From CAZFJG01 sp964410915 (lineage in GTDB: Bacteria; Synergistota; Synergistia; Synergistales; JAFGMB01): DNA of 37,318 bases. Of the stretch, positions 30,630 to 37,318 are shown one piece after another. Under the pieces are notes generated by a model. The model saw nothing but the letters and a program-made list of their open reading frames with translations, ran no database searches and was not told where the DNA came from. How positions within the stretch are numbered: position 1 is the stretch's first letter; each line of letters starts with the position of its first letter. Both the position numbers and the translations under genes were made by a program. The DNA lies in NCBI GenBank assembly GCA_964410915.1, contig CAYPIU010000015.1:1-37318 (forward strand). The letters run 5' to 3'.

Positions 30630-32868
30630 TTACCTTTTCTTCACTCTTATCTATCCGATATCCGCAGTTTGAACAGACTGCAGATTTACCCTTTGATTTT
30701 TTTACTATAAACGAACCGCACTCAGGACATTTCTCACCTGTGGGAGGATCCCAGGAAATAAAATCACATTCCGGATAACGGGAACATCCATAGAAATTCC
30801 TTCGTCTGCCCTTTCGGGTTTTTCTTACAACAACTTCTCCACCTTCTGTTTCTCCGCATTTCGGACATTTAACTCCGGTTTTTTTCAAAATGGGCCTGGT
30901 ATATTTACATTCGGGATATCCAGAACAACCTATAAATTCACCGAAACGGCCACGTTTTTTTACAAGCGGTTTTCCACATTCAGGACAATCCTCACCTATA
31001 GGTTCAGGATCAGGAAGAGGCACTCGGGGAGCATCCTGGGCTTTTTCAAGCGTTTTGCTCAAACTGTCCCAGAAAAGTTGAACCGTATCAACCCAGTTCT
31101 TCTTCCCCTCCTCTACCTCATCAAGCGTATTCTCCATCCTCGCTGTAAAACCGGCGTCAACAATTGAAGAAAGACTCTGTTCATTAAAATGCTCAATAAG
31201 AAATCCATCAACGGTCATACCGAGAGGAGTAGCCATTATTTTCCCGTTTTCATCTTTTTCTATGTAAGTCCTGTCATAAAGTGTCTCAACTATTGACGCA
31301 TAGGTTGATGGTCGCCCCACTCCATTATCTTCAAGAGTCCTGATAAGCCTTGCCTCTGAATATCTTGCAGGCGGCTTTGTAAAACGCTGGTCTTTTTCAA
31401 TATCCACAAGAGAAAGTTTTTCTCCAGGCTCTGCCTGCGGCATTTCTGTATCTTTAAGATCAAGAGGCCAGACTGCACTCCAGCCATCAAAAACAAGATG
31501 TGTTCCAGTCTGTTTCATCCCATATCTTCCGGCCTCCGCATCGATCCTGGAACTTGCAACTACTGCAGACTCCATCTGGGAAGCAACGAACCTCTTCCAT
31601 ATAAGAGAATAAAGCTTATACTGATCATCGTTCAATGAGCCTTTTATGCTGTCCGGCGAAAGGGATACATCCGTCGGCCTTACGGCTTCATGAGCATCCT
31701 GGCTTCGCTGGGAAGATGAATAAAAGTTTGGTTTTGCTGGAAGATATTCTGAAGAAAAATGTTCGGAAATATAACTTCGTGCCATTGAAACAGCATCAGG
31801 TGCTATCCTGAGGCTATCGGTTCTCATGTAGGTAATAAGACCGGTCAGCCCCATGCCTGGTACTTCTACACCCTCGAAAAGTGATTGTGCTACTCTCATG
31901 GTCCTTCTTGGAGAAAATCTGACCCTTCTTGCTGCTTCCTGCTGAAGCGTACTCGTCTTGAAAGGTGCAAGGGGTTTTCTCTTGCTTTCCTTGACCTTGT
32001 AGTCCTTCACATATATTTCACTGGCGGAGATCTCCCGGGAAATCCTGTCGGCCTCATCAGCATTGTGAATAAGAAAAGGTTTTCCATCCTTCAGAAGGGA
32101 CTTTCCATCGAAACTTTCCACCTTGAATGAATAGTTCCTGTCAACATCGCCTGACGCATTTACTGTAACGACCCAGTATTCTTCAGGTACGAAATCACGA
32201 ATTTCTCTTTCTCTGCTGCATATCAATGAAAGAGCTACAGACTGGACCCGGCCTGCAGAAAGACCATAACGGATCTTTTTCCAGAGAACCGGACTTACCG
32301 AATAACCAACCAGCCGGTCAAGAACTCTTCGAGCCTGCTGGGCATCCACTTTGGAGATATCTATAGGACCGGGATCACCAAGTGCTTCCTTTACTGCTTT
32401 TTTGGTTATCTCGTATATTCTTACCCTGCATGGTGATCCGGATTCTATTCCCAGAACCTCGGCAAGATGCCATGCAATGGCCTCACCTTCCCTGTCAGGG
32501 TCAGCCGCAAGGATAACACTGGAACTTGAAGATGCCAGTTTAACCAGTTCGTTTTTTAGTTTAGCCTTACCCTGAACAATAATATATTCCGGAGCAAATT
32601 TATTATCTATGTCAATTGCGAGCCTGCTTTTGGGAAGGTCCCTTATATGTCCCATACTTGCCTTGACAACGTAATTTGATCCAAGCATTTTCTTCAGGGT
32701 ATTTGCTTTTGTTGGCGATTCTACAAGGACAAGGGTCTTGCCCTTAACCTCTGAAGGTTTCGTTTTCGAAGTAGACCGCTTTTTTGACGGACTTTTTCTG
32801 GATGTCGTTTTGGTCTTGGTACTTTTTCCGTCAGAAGATTTTACATCGGTTTTCTTTTTGCCGGACAT
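30619..32868 (-). CDS. topA: DNA topoisomerase I
   Basis: Type IA topoisomerase that relaxes negative supercoils. The 749-residue protein begins with a Lys/Ser/Thr-rich tail of about 42 residues. The TOPRIM domain follows (TLVLVESPTKANTLKKML; AADPDREGEAIAWHLAEVL with DxDxE). The active-site Tyr is in GLITYMRTDS (about residue 345). Three C-terminal zinc-finger modules are visible (CPECG...CSGYPEC, CPKCG...CSRYPEC, CPECG...CSNC). ATG 32868 has GGGAGG 7 bases upstream. The basic N-terminal tail is not usual and may aid DNA binding. It overlaps trmFO at the end. Confidence 0.97.
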   Translation of the reverse strand: MSGKKKTDVKSSDGKSTKTKTTSRKSPSKKRSTSKTKPSEVKGKTLVLVESPTKANTLKKMLGSNYVVKASMGHIRDLPKSRLAIDIDNKFAPEYIIVQGKAKLKNELVKLASSSSSVILAADPDREGEAIAWHLAEVLGIESGSPCRVRIYEITKKAVKEALGDPGPIDISKVDAQQARRVLDRLVGYSVSPVLWKKIRYGLSAGRVQSVALSLICSREREIRDFVPEEYWVVTVNASGDVDRNYSFKVESFDGKSLLKDGKPFLIHNADEADRISREISASEIYVKDYKVKESKRKPLAPFKTSTLQQEAARRVRFSPRRTMRVAQSLFEGVEVPGMGLTGLITYMRTDSLRIAPDAVSMARSYISEHFSSEYLPAKPNFYSSSQRSQDAHEAVRPTDVSLSPDSIKGSLNDDQYKLYSLIWKRFVASQMESAVVASSRIDAEAGRYGMKQTGTHLVFDGWSAVWPLDLKDTEMPQAEPGEKLSLVDIEKDQRFTKPPARYSEARLIRTLEDNGVGRPSTYASIVETLYDRTYIEKDENGKIMATPLGMTVDGFLIEHFNEQSLSSIVDAGFTARMENTLDEVEEGKKNWVDTVQLFWDSLSKTLEKAQDAPRVPLPDPEPIGEDCPECGKPLVKKRGRFGEFIGCSGYPECKYTRPILKKTGVKCPKCGETEGGEVVVRKTRKGRRRNFYGCSRYPECDFISWDPPTGEKCPECGSFIVKKSKGKSAVCSNCGYRIDKSEEKVNDD

Positions 32869-32880
32869 TGAATACCTCCC

Positions 32881-33150
32881 TCAGCTGATCAGGTATCTGT
32901 TTCCGCCACTCTGATAAGATCTGTTGCTCGACGTAAAAAGATCGCTGTCCTGCATCTGTGTTATAAGATCTATTATCTGAACTTCGTCGAGAGGCGCATT
33001 CATGGAACTGCCTATTGAAATGGCCTGATTAAGCACATCCTCGGCAGCTCTATGATCCAGTTCTCCTTCTATAATAAAACGATAGAGCAGACCCTGGGCA
33101 TTCAGGGTCAGATACTGCCTTTCGATCTGGTGCATTACTCTGGTTCCCAT
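32881..33150 (-). CDS. Small Smg-like (DUF494-type) protein
   Basis: This 89-residue protein resembles the C-terminal part of Smg (DUF494): RQYLTLNAQGLLYRFIIEGE corresponds to the Smg RIYTPEE...GFLLFLEQ segment, and LDEVQIIDLITQMQ to the LDDLKWVILMVL segment. In E. coli smg also lies between dprA (smf) and topA, as here. The N-terminal half of Smg is missing, so it is either a short family form or only a distant relative. ATG 33150 has AAGG 8 bases upstream; Met6 is an alternative start. The gene lies 12 bases before topA. Function is unknown. Confidence 0.65.
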   Translation of the reverse strand: MGTRVMHQIERQYLTLNAQGLLYRFIIEGELDHRAAEDVLNQAISIGSSMNAPLDEVQIIDLITQMQDSDLFTSSNRSYQSGGNRYLIS

Positions 33151-33188
33151 CTAAAAACCTTCTTTAATATAAAGATAAATTTCTCTGT

Positions 33189-34292
33189 TTAAAGTCCTGC
33201 TCTCCATCTGCCAGGTCCCGAAGGATAAACAAGGTTTTTTGCACATAGACCTCCCAATGTGGTCATAACACTGGAAGCGCTCATTTTACATTCAGAGGAA
33301 ATGTTGTCAACTGTTCTATCTCCGCTTTCCCTCAACAGGGCTAATATTATGTTTTCCAGTTGCGAAAGTCCACTTTGATCTTCAAAGTGGATATTATCTT
33401 CTTTTTGAGTAAATATTTCAAGTTGCCTGGAAAATATGTAGTTAACAAAATCTGGAATATCTACCAGAGGATAAGCACCGTCAGAAACAAGAGCATTCGA
33501 ACCGCTGCATACTCCTTCATCTATCCTTCCAGGCACTGCCCATACATCACGGCCATATTCCATGGCATAACCAGCTGTAATTATGGCCCCGCTTCTTCTG
33601 GGAGCCTCTACCACGACAGTAACATCCGATAAACCCGCAATTATCCTGTTTCTCCTGGGAAATCTCCACTGCTTACCTGTACTCCCGAGAGGATATTCAC
33701 TTATCAACATCCCGTTATCTTTGATCCGCCTGAAAAGATCCACATGTCCTTTTGGATAAACAACATTGATCCCGGTGCCAAGTACTGCTACTGTAGCCCC
33801 CTCTGCAGAAAGAGCTCCTTCGTGGGCCGAGGCATCTATACCTCTGGCACCTCCGCTTATGACAGTTCCCCCTGCAGAGGCTGCAGCTACTGCAATATTC
33901 CTTCCTGCATTTCTGCCATAATGGGTGCATTTTCGAGTACCCACTATTGATACTGCATCTTTAAGGTCCAGATCCTGCCCGCTGATATAAAGAACAAGCG
34001 GGGCTCCGCTGCATTTGAACAATCTTGCAGGATATTCAGGATCTTCTATTGAAACAATTCTAATGTTGTTTTCAAGACAGGCCTGGTATTCCCTTTCAGC
34101 CCATCCTTCAGAAACAAGCCTTCCTATTTTATTGTCAGCACTTTCGGATATGTTAAGTTTTTGCGCTACGGCACCCCTGTCTTCCCATAACAAAGAAGGG
34201 GAAAGTCCATTCTTTTTCAGGCCTTCCCAGAAATATCTGTCGAAACATTCACAAGCATTCAGTAGAAGAAGCGCTTTCAGAGAATCCCTCAT
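33189..34292 (-). CDS. dprA: DprA/Smf, DNA-processing protein
   Basis: DprA binds incoming single-stranded DNA in transformation and loads RecA. The 367-residue protein has an N-terminal helical region (SAM-like), the Rossmann-like core (SIVGTRKCTHYGRNAGRNIA, VISGGARGIDASAHEGAL, VAVLGTGINVVYPKGH, FPRRNRIIAGLSDVTVVVEA, RSGAIITAGYAMEYGRDVWA) and a C-terminal winged-helix-like part (residues about 305-367). The start overlaps the comM stop (ATGA). With comM next door it suggests natural competence, but no uptake machinery is in the window. Confidence 0.95.
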   Translation of the reverse strand: MRDSLKALLLLNACECFDRYFWEGLKKNGLSPSLLWEDRGAVAQKLNISESADNKIGRLVSEGWAEREYQACLENNIRIVSIEDPEYPARLFKCSGAPLVLYISGQDLDLKDAVSIVGTRKCTHYGRNAGRNIAVAAASAGGTVISGGARGIDASAHEGALSAEGATVAVLGTGINVVYPKGHVDLFRRIKDNGMLISEYPLGSTGKQWRFPRRNRIIAGLSDVTVVVEAPRRSGAIITAGYAMEYGRDVWAVPGRIDEGVCSGSNALVSDGAYPLVDIPDFVNYIFSRQLEIFTQKEDNIHFEDQSGLSQLENIILALLRESGDRTVDNISSECKMSASSVMTTLGGLCAKNLVYPSGPGRWRAGL

Positions 34293-35791
34293 GAGAGAAA
34301 TCCCGTCTCTCGATATGCTATAGCTTCAGAAACATGCGGAGTCTTAACATGGGCAGAACCCTCAAGGTCCGCAACGGTCCTGGCTACTTTTAAAACCCTG
34401 CTTATACCTCTGCCTGAAAGTCTTATTGAAGATGCAAGACTCTTGAGAAAAGCCCCCGCGTCAGGAGACATTTCAAGATCTGTCCTGAGAAGCTTCTCCG
34501 GAATTTCGGCATTACAGGAAAAACCTTTTTTCTCCCATCTTTGCTGCTGTATTTTTCTCGCCCTGAAGACTCTTTTTCTAATGCTCTGGCTCTTTTCCGC
34601 TCCGGTCCCCTCTATATTCAGAAGTTCTTCTGTTGTCAGCCTTGGTACAGATACATACATATCAAGCCTGTCAAGTATCGGGCCGGAGAGCTTTTTCTGA
34701 TATCGCTCAACATCAGCAGCAGAACATCTGCAGGGCTCTACAGGATCCCCATACCATCCGCACGCACATGGATTGCATGCTACAGCCAGGAGTACTCTGG
34801 AAGGGTATACGACACTGCCGCTTGATCTGCTTACCACTATCTCACCATCTTCAAGAGGCTGTCTGAGAGACTCAAGAAGATCCCTTCGAAATTCTGTAAA
34901 TTCATCAAGAAAAAGAACTCCGCGATGCGCAAGGCTTATTTCTCCAGGTCTGAGAGATGTCCCTCCGCCACAAACCGATACAGCACTTGCAGTATGATGA
35001 ACAGACCTGAATGGTCTTATCCTGGAATTTTCAAAAGGCATCCCCACTGTACTTTTCACAAGCATGACTTCCATAAGCTCTTCATCTGAAAGAGGTGGAA
35101 GTATACCGCTCAATGCTTTGGCAAGAAGTGTCTTACCGCTTCCCGGAGAACCGATCAGAAGGAAATTATGATGACCTGCTGCAGCTATCTCGAGAGCCCT
35201 TTTTGCAGCACTCTGACCTTTAATATCGGCAAAATCCGGATCTGCCAGAACCTGGTAGGGCCTTTCTTCCATTGCTGAAACCCTTTCAAGCTCCCCTTCT
35301 CCGCGGAAGAAATCAAGAAGGGATCTGAGGTTTGCCACACTATAGGCCTCTACCCCCTTTACAAGGGCTACTTCTGAAGCATTTTCGGAAGGTACATATA
35401 TTGGGTAACCTTTATCTCTTGCCAGTATGGCAGCCGGCACTGCACCACGCACACCCCTTATCCTCCCGTCAAGCGCAAGCTCTCCCATGAATATTGCCGG
35501 CCTTGAAGAATGGATATTACCTATAGCCCTGGCCATACCCACCGCAATAGGGACATCAAGAAGCGCACCTTCCTTCGGCAGGTCTGCAGGTGCGAGGTTC
35601 ACTGCCACACGTCCCTTGATCATCATCCCCATTGAGCGAAGTGCTGCCCTGACCCTTTCCTTTGATTCTCTTACTGCAGTATCCGGAAGTCCGACGATCG
35701 AAATGGAGAACAAACCCCCTGTAGACTCAACTTCGACTTCCACTTCAACAGCATGAATGCCCTTGAGAGTTACACCCCTGACCCTGCTCAT
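34289..35791 (-). CDS. comM: ComM/YifB-family AAA+ ATPase (Mg-chelatase-like)
   Basis: ComM-type helicases promote branch migration during recombination of transformed DNA. The 500-residue protein has an N-terminal Lon-protease-like domain (ISIVGLPDTAVRESKERVRA, NLAPADLPKEG), Walker A IGSPGSGKTLLAKALSG, Walker B GVLFLDEFTEF, a Cys-rich insertion (CNPCACGWYGDP...CRCS) and RLDMYVSVPRL, then a C-terminal domain (ISRVLKVARTVADL). ATG at 35791 is chosen: it overlaps the yraN stop (ATGA) and has GGGGAG 8 bases upstream; the frame extends to 35839 but inside yraN. Confidence 0.95.
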   Translation of the reverse strand: MSRVRGVTLKGIHAVEVEVEVESTGGLFSISIVGLPDTAVRESKERVRAALRSMGMMIKGRVAVNLAPADLPKEGALLDVPIAVGMARAIGNIHSSRPAIFMGELALDGRIRGVRGAVPAAILARDKGYPIYVPSENASEVALVKGVEAYSVANLRSLLDFFRGEGELERVSAMEERPYQVLADPDFADIKGQSAAKRALEIAAAGHHNFLLIGSPGSGKTLLAKALSGILPPLSDEELMEVMLVKSTVGMPFENSRIRPFRSVHHTASAVSVCGGGTSLRPGEISLAHRGVLFLDEFTEFRRDLLESLRQPLEDGEIVVSRSSGSVVYPSRVLLAVACNPCACGWYGDPVEPCRCSAADVERYQKKLSGPILDRLDMYVSVPRLTTEELLNIEGTGAEKSQSIRKRVFRARKIQQQRWEKKGFSCNAEIPEKLLRTDLEMSPDAGAFLKSLASSIRLSGRGISRVLKVARTVADLEGSAHVKTPHVSEAIAYRETGFLS

Positions 35792-36180
35792 TGACAAAAC
35801 TCCCCGTCGGTTATATTTCTGTAATGTTCTATCTTCCATTCATTATCAGCCAGAACTGTAATTGCGATCAGGTCTATCCTCCACGGACCTTCCCATTTGA
35901 TCTTTTCTACAAAGATCTTTCCGGACCTTACGAGTTTTTTTAATTTGGAAGGACCAACTGTAAATTCGGGGGGCAGCATACGGCCACAGGTTCTTGTCCT
36001 GACCTCTACTATGACAATTTCTTTCCCATCCCTGGCAACTACATCAAGCTCCCCTATGGGGACTTTTTCATTAGTACCAAGGATCTTCCAACGCATTCTT
36101 TTCAGTTTTTCTATGGCTATTTTTTCTCCCCAGTTCCCGAGTTCAATGTTTTTTGCGGTCATCAGATCAATCCAGTTCAT
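35788..36180 (-). CDS. YraN/UPF0102 family, predicted endonuclease-like protein
   Basis: The 130-residue protein has the UPF0102 pattern GNWGEKIAIEKLK, then GELDVVARDGKEIVIVEVRT, a restriction-endonuclease-like core with D-(x)n-E-x-K/R, and later WRIDLIAI. The exact function of the family is unsettled. Genes of this family often lie next to rnhB, as here. Two starts are possible: ATG 36180 without a clear ribosome binding site, or ATG 36162. The 60-base gap to rnhB holds no other gene. Confidence 0.88.
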   Translation of the reverse strand: MNWIDLMTAKNIELGNWGEKIAIEKLKRMRWKILGTNEKVPIGELDVVARDGKEIVIVEVRTRTCGRMLPPEFTVGPSKLKKLVRSGKIFVEKIKWEGPWRIDLIAITVLADNEWKIEHYRNITDGEFCQ

Positions 36181-36243
36181 AAAAATAGTAGCAATGTTAT
36201 TCAGGGAACCAATGGATCAGAGATCACGGAAGGTCTTAATATC

Positions 36244-36804
36244 TCAACAGTGAAGGTTGAAACTTCTTCTGTGAATGGGACATGGGCCAAGTTCCTGCAA
36301 TGCGCTGAAATGAGCCTTTGTCGGATAACCTTTGTGCCCGGCAAATCCATAACCGGGATATACTCTATCCATTACTATCATGGCCCTGTCTCTTAAAACC
36401 TTAGCAAAAACAGATGCTGCAGCCACCTCTGGAACATTAAGGTCCGCACGGGGTAAAGCTTCCTGTTCATGATCAAGACCGGGAATAAGGCATGTTCCAT
36501 CCACTATTACCCGTGTAAAATGCCCATCAAGCGCTTTGACTGATCTGGACATGGCCCAGAGAGAGGCCTGTAGAATATTCATCCTGTCTATTCTTGAATG
36601 GGATGCTGCCTGGGCTTTCCAGAGAACACCCATTTCAACCATTTGACAGAAAAGTTTTTCTCTACGCCTGGGAGAAAGTTTTTTCGAATCAGTAAGGCCT
36701 GCCCTTACAAGCTCATCTTTCTGTTCCTGTTCAAGTACGACCGCAGCAGCCATTACAGGACCTGCAAGAGGACCTCTTCCAGCTTCATCTACTCCTGCTA
36801 TCAT
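36244..36804 (-). CDS. rnhB: Ribonuclease HII
   Basis: RNase HII removes ribonucleotides from DNA-RNA hybrids. The protein has the family opening IAGVDEAGRGPLAGPVMAAA (acidic DE pair), LTDSKKLSPRRRE, RVIVDGTCL, and AAASVFAKVLRDR plus GYGFAGHKGYPTKAH. I prefer ATG 36804 (186 residues), which overlaps the upstream stop as ATGA; a GTG at 36819 in the same frame would give 191. It follows rbgA directly, as in Bacillus. Confidence 0.96.
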   Translation of the reverse strand: MIAGVDEAGRGPLAGPVMAAAVVLEQEQKDELVRAGLTDSKKLSPRRREKLFCQMVEMGVLWKAQAASHSRIDRMNILQASLWAMSRSVKALDGHFTRVIVDGTCLIPGLDHEQEALPRADLNVPEVAAASVFAKVLRDRAMIVMDRVYPGYGFAGHKGYPTKAHFSALQELGPCPIHRRSFNLHC

Positions 36805-37318
36805 GATGGGCCGTCCCACAGATTTTTCTCTCCAGGTAATTCGAGAGATACCCTGCCAAGTTTCCCGGTACTGAAATTATCGATAAATCTCATCCCTGCC
36901 ATATTAAGATCTACATTGCCGCCCGAAACAAGGCATCCAAGTCTTTTCCCTATCCTCTCCAGAGAAGCCGCATCATCCTCGTCTATCTCTGGAAGGTCCC
37001 ATTTTTCTTCCACAAGATACCAGAGACCCTTACGCTTCAGCATCCCAGCCAGCTCAATTCCCAGGGAATCATATCCACCTGTAACCTCTGATTTAGTACA
37101 GCCAAGCCAGGCAAGACAATTGTGAACTTCAGATCCAGATTTAGGATCAAGTATCCCCGGAGAATCCACCACCAGGAATCCGTCACCACGAAACCATGAA
37201 ATACCTCTTGTTACACCGGGAATTCCGCCAACCTTTGCGGATTTCTTTCCGATAAGCTGATTAAGCAACTGGGATTTCCCCACATTGGGTATACCGGCAA
37301 CTGCTATTCTGACTTCAC
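36801..37318 (-). CDS. rbgA: Ribosome biogenesis GTPase RbgA (YlqF), C-terminal part
   Basis: RbgA acts late in 50S subunit assembly. About 172 codons are visible and the frame runs off the window edge, so the 5' end is missing. The visible part has the P-loop AVAGIPNVGKSQLLNQL, the G2 region GIPGVTRGISWF and the G3 motif VVDSPGI, then the C-terminal helical domain. In this circularly permuted GTPase family G4 precedes G1, so G4 lies outside the window. Together with rnhB this matches the Bacillus order ylqF-rnhB. Confidence 0.92.
   Translation of the reverse strand, partial: EVRIAVAGIPNVGKSQLLNQLIGKKSAKVGGIPGVTRGISWFRGDGFLVVDSPGILDPKSGSEVHNCLAWLGCTKSEVTGGYDSLGIELAGMLKRKGLWYLVEEKWDLPEIDEDDAASLERIGKRLGCLVSGGNVDLNMAGMRFIDNFSTGKLGRVSLELPGEKNLWDGPS

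Noticed and set aside
31020..36800. Competence cluster as a mobile or acquired island
   Set aside because: dprA and comM here are part of a conserved housekeeping order; no mobility genes or repeats are seen.
386..37125. Numerous plus-strand open frames of 60-216 codons
   Set aside because: Each lies opposite a clear conserved minus-strand gene and shows no family motif; none has independent support.

Overview
The window looks like chromosome from a diderm (LPS-bearing) anaerobe close to the Firmicutes, most probably Synergistota, with a diderm Firmicute such as Negativicutes as the alternative. The reason is a mixture seen directly in the sequence. One half is a Firmicutes-style locus (rbgA-rnhB-yraN-comM-dprA-topA-trmFO-xerC-hslV-hslU-codY). 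The other half is a near-complete Kdo-lipid A and outer-membrane assembly cluster using LpxI. Every gene is on the minus strand, so biological order runs from high to low coordinates. No mobile element, CRISPR array or plasmid feature was seen.

Region 1 (37318 to 25236): ribosome-assembly GTPase RbgA (5' end outside the window), RNase HII, YraN, ComM, DprA, a short Smg-like protein, topoisomerase I, TrmFO, XerC, HslV, HslU and CodY. Most junctions overlap or are very short. A CodY-box-like sequence sits over the xerC promoter region and another directly before codY, which suggests autoregulation.

Region 2 (25456 to 22640): a possibly structured leader, then an S1-domain protein, a DUF501 protein and a Ppx/GppA phosphatase. 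After an AT-rich gap come tRNA-Lys, tRNA-Glu and tRNA-Thr behind a clear sigma-70 promoter and before an intrinsic terminator.

Region 3 (22636 to 1): a histidine phosphatase whose catalytic N-terminus has no ordinary start codon, then a sigma-70-family factor, a single-pass membrane protein, BamA, an exported protein of unknown function, lpxD (apparently frameshifted at an A6 run), lpxC, fabZ, lpxA, kdsC, an LptF/LptG permease, lpxI, lpxB, an LpxB-like paralogue, msbA, an lpxK fused to a second LpxB-like domain, kdsA, kdsD, waaA, an ELM1/GtrOC1-type putative glycosyltransferase and two GT4 glycosyltransferases. These genes make UDP-diacylglucosamine, condense and phosphorylate lipid A, make Kdo and attach it, flip the product inward-to-outward, insert outer-membrane proteins and begin core sugar addition. 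lptA, lptB, lptC and late acyltransferases are not in the window.

The most interesting points are: three LpxB-family modules in one cluster, one fused to LpxK; a sigma factor with a possible membrane-bound partner at the head of the envelope operon; an unknown exported protein in the position usually held by Skp/OmpH; the lpxD frameshift; and CodY-box candidates around codY. All coordinates and motif counts were read by eye.
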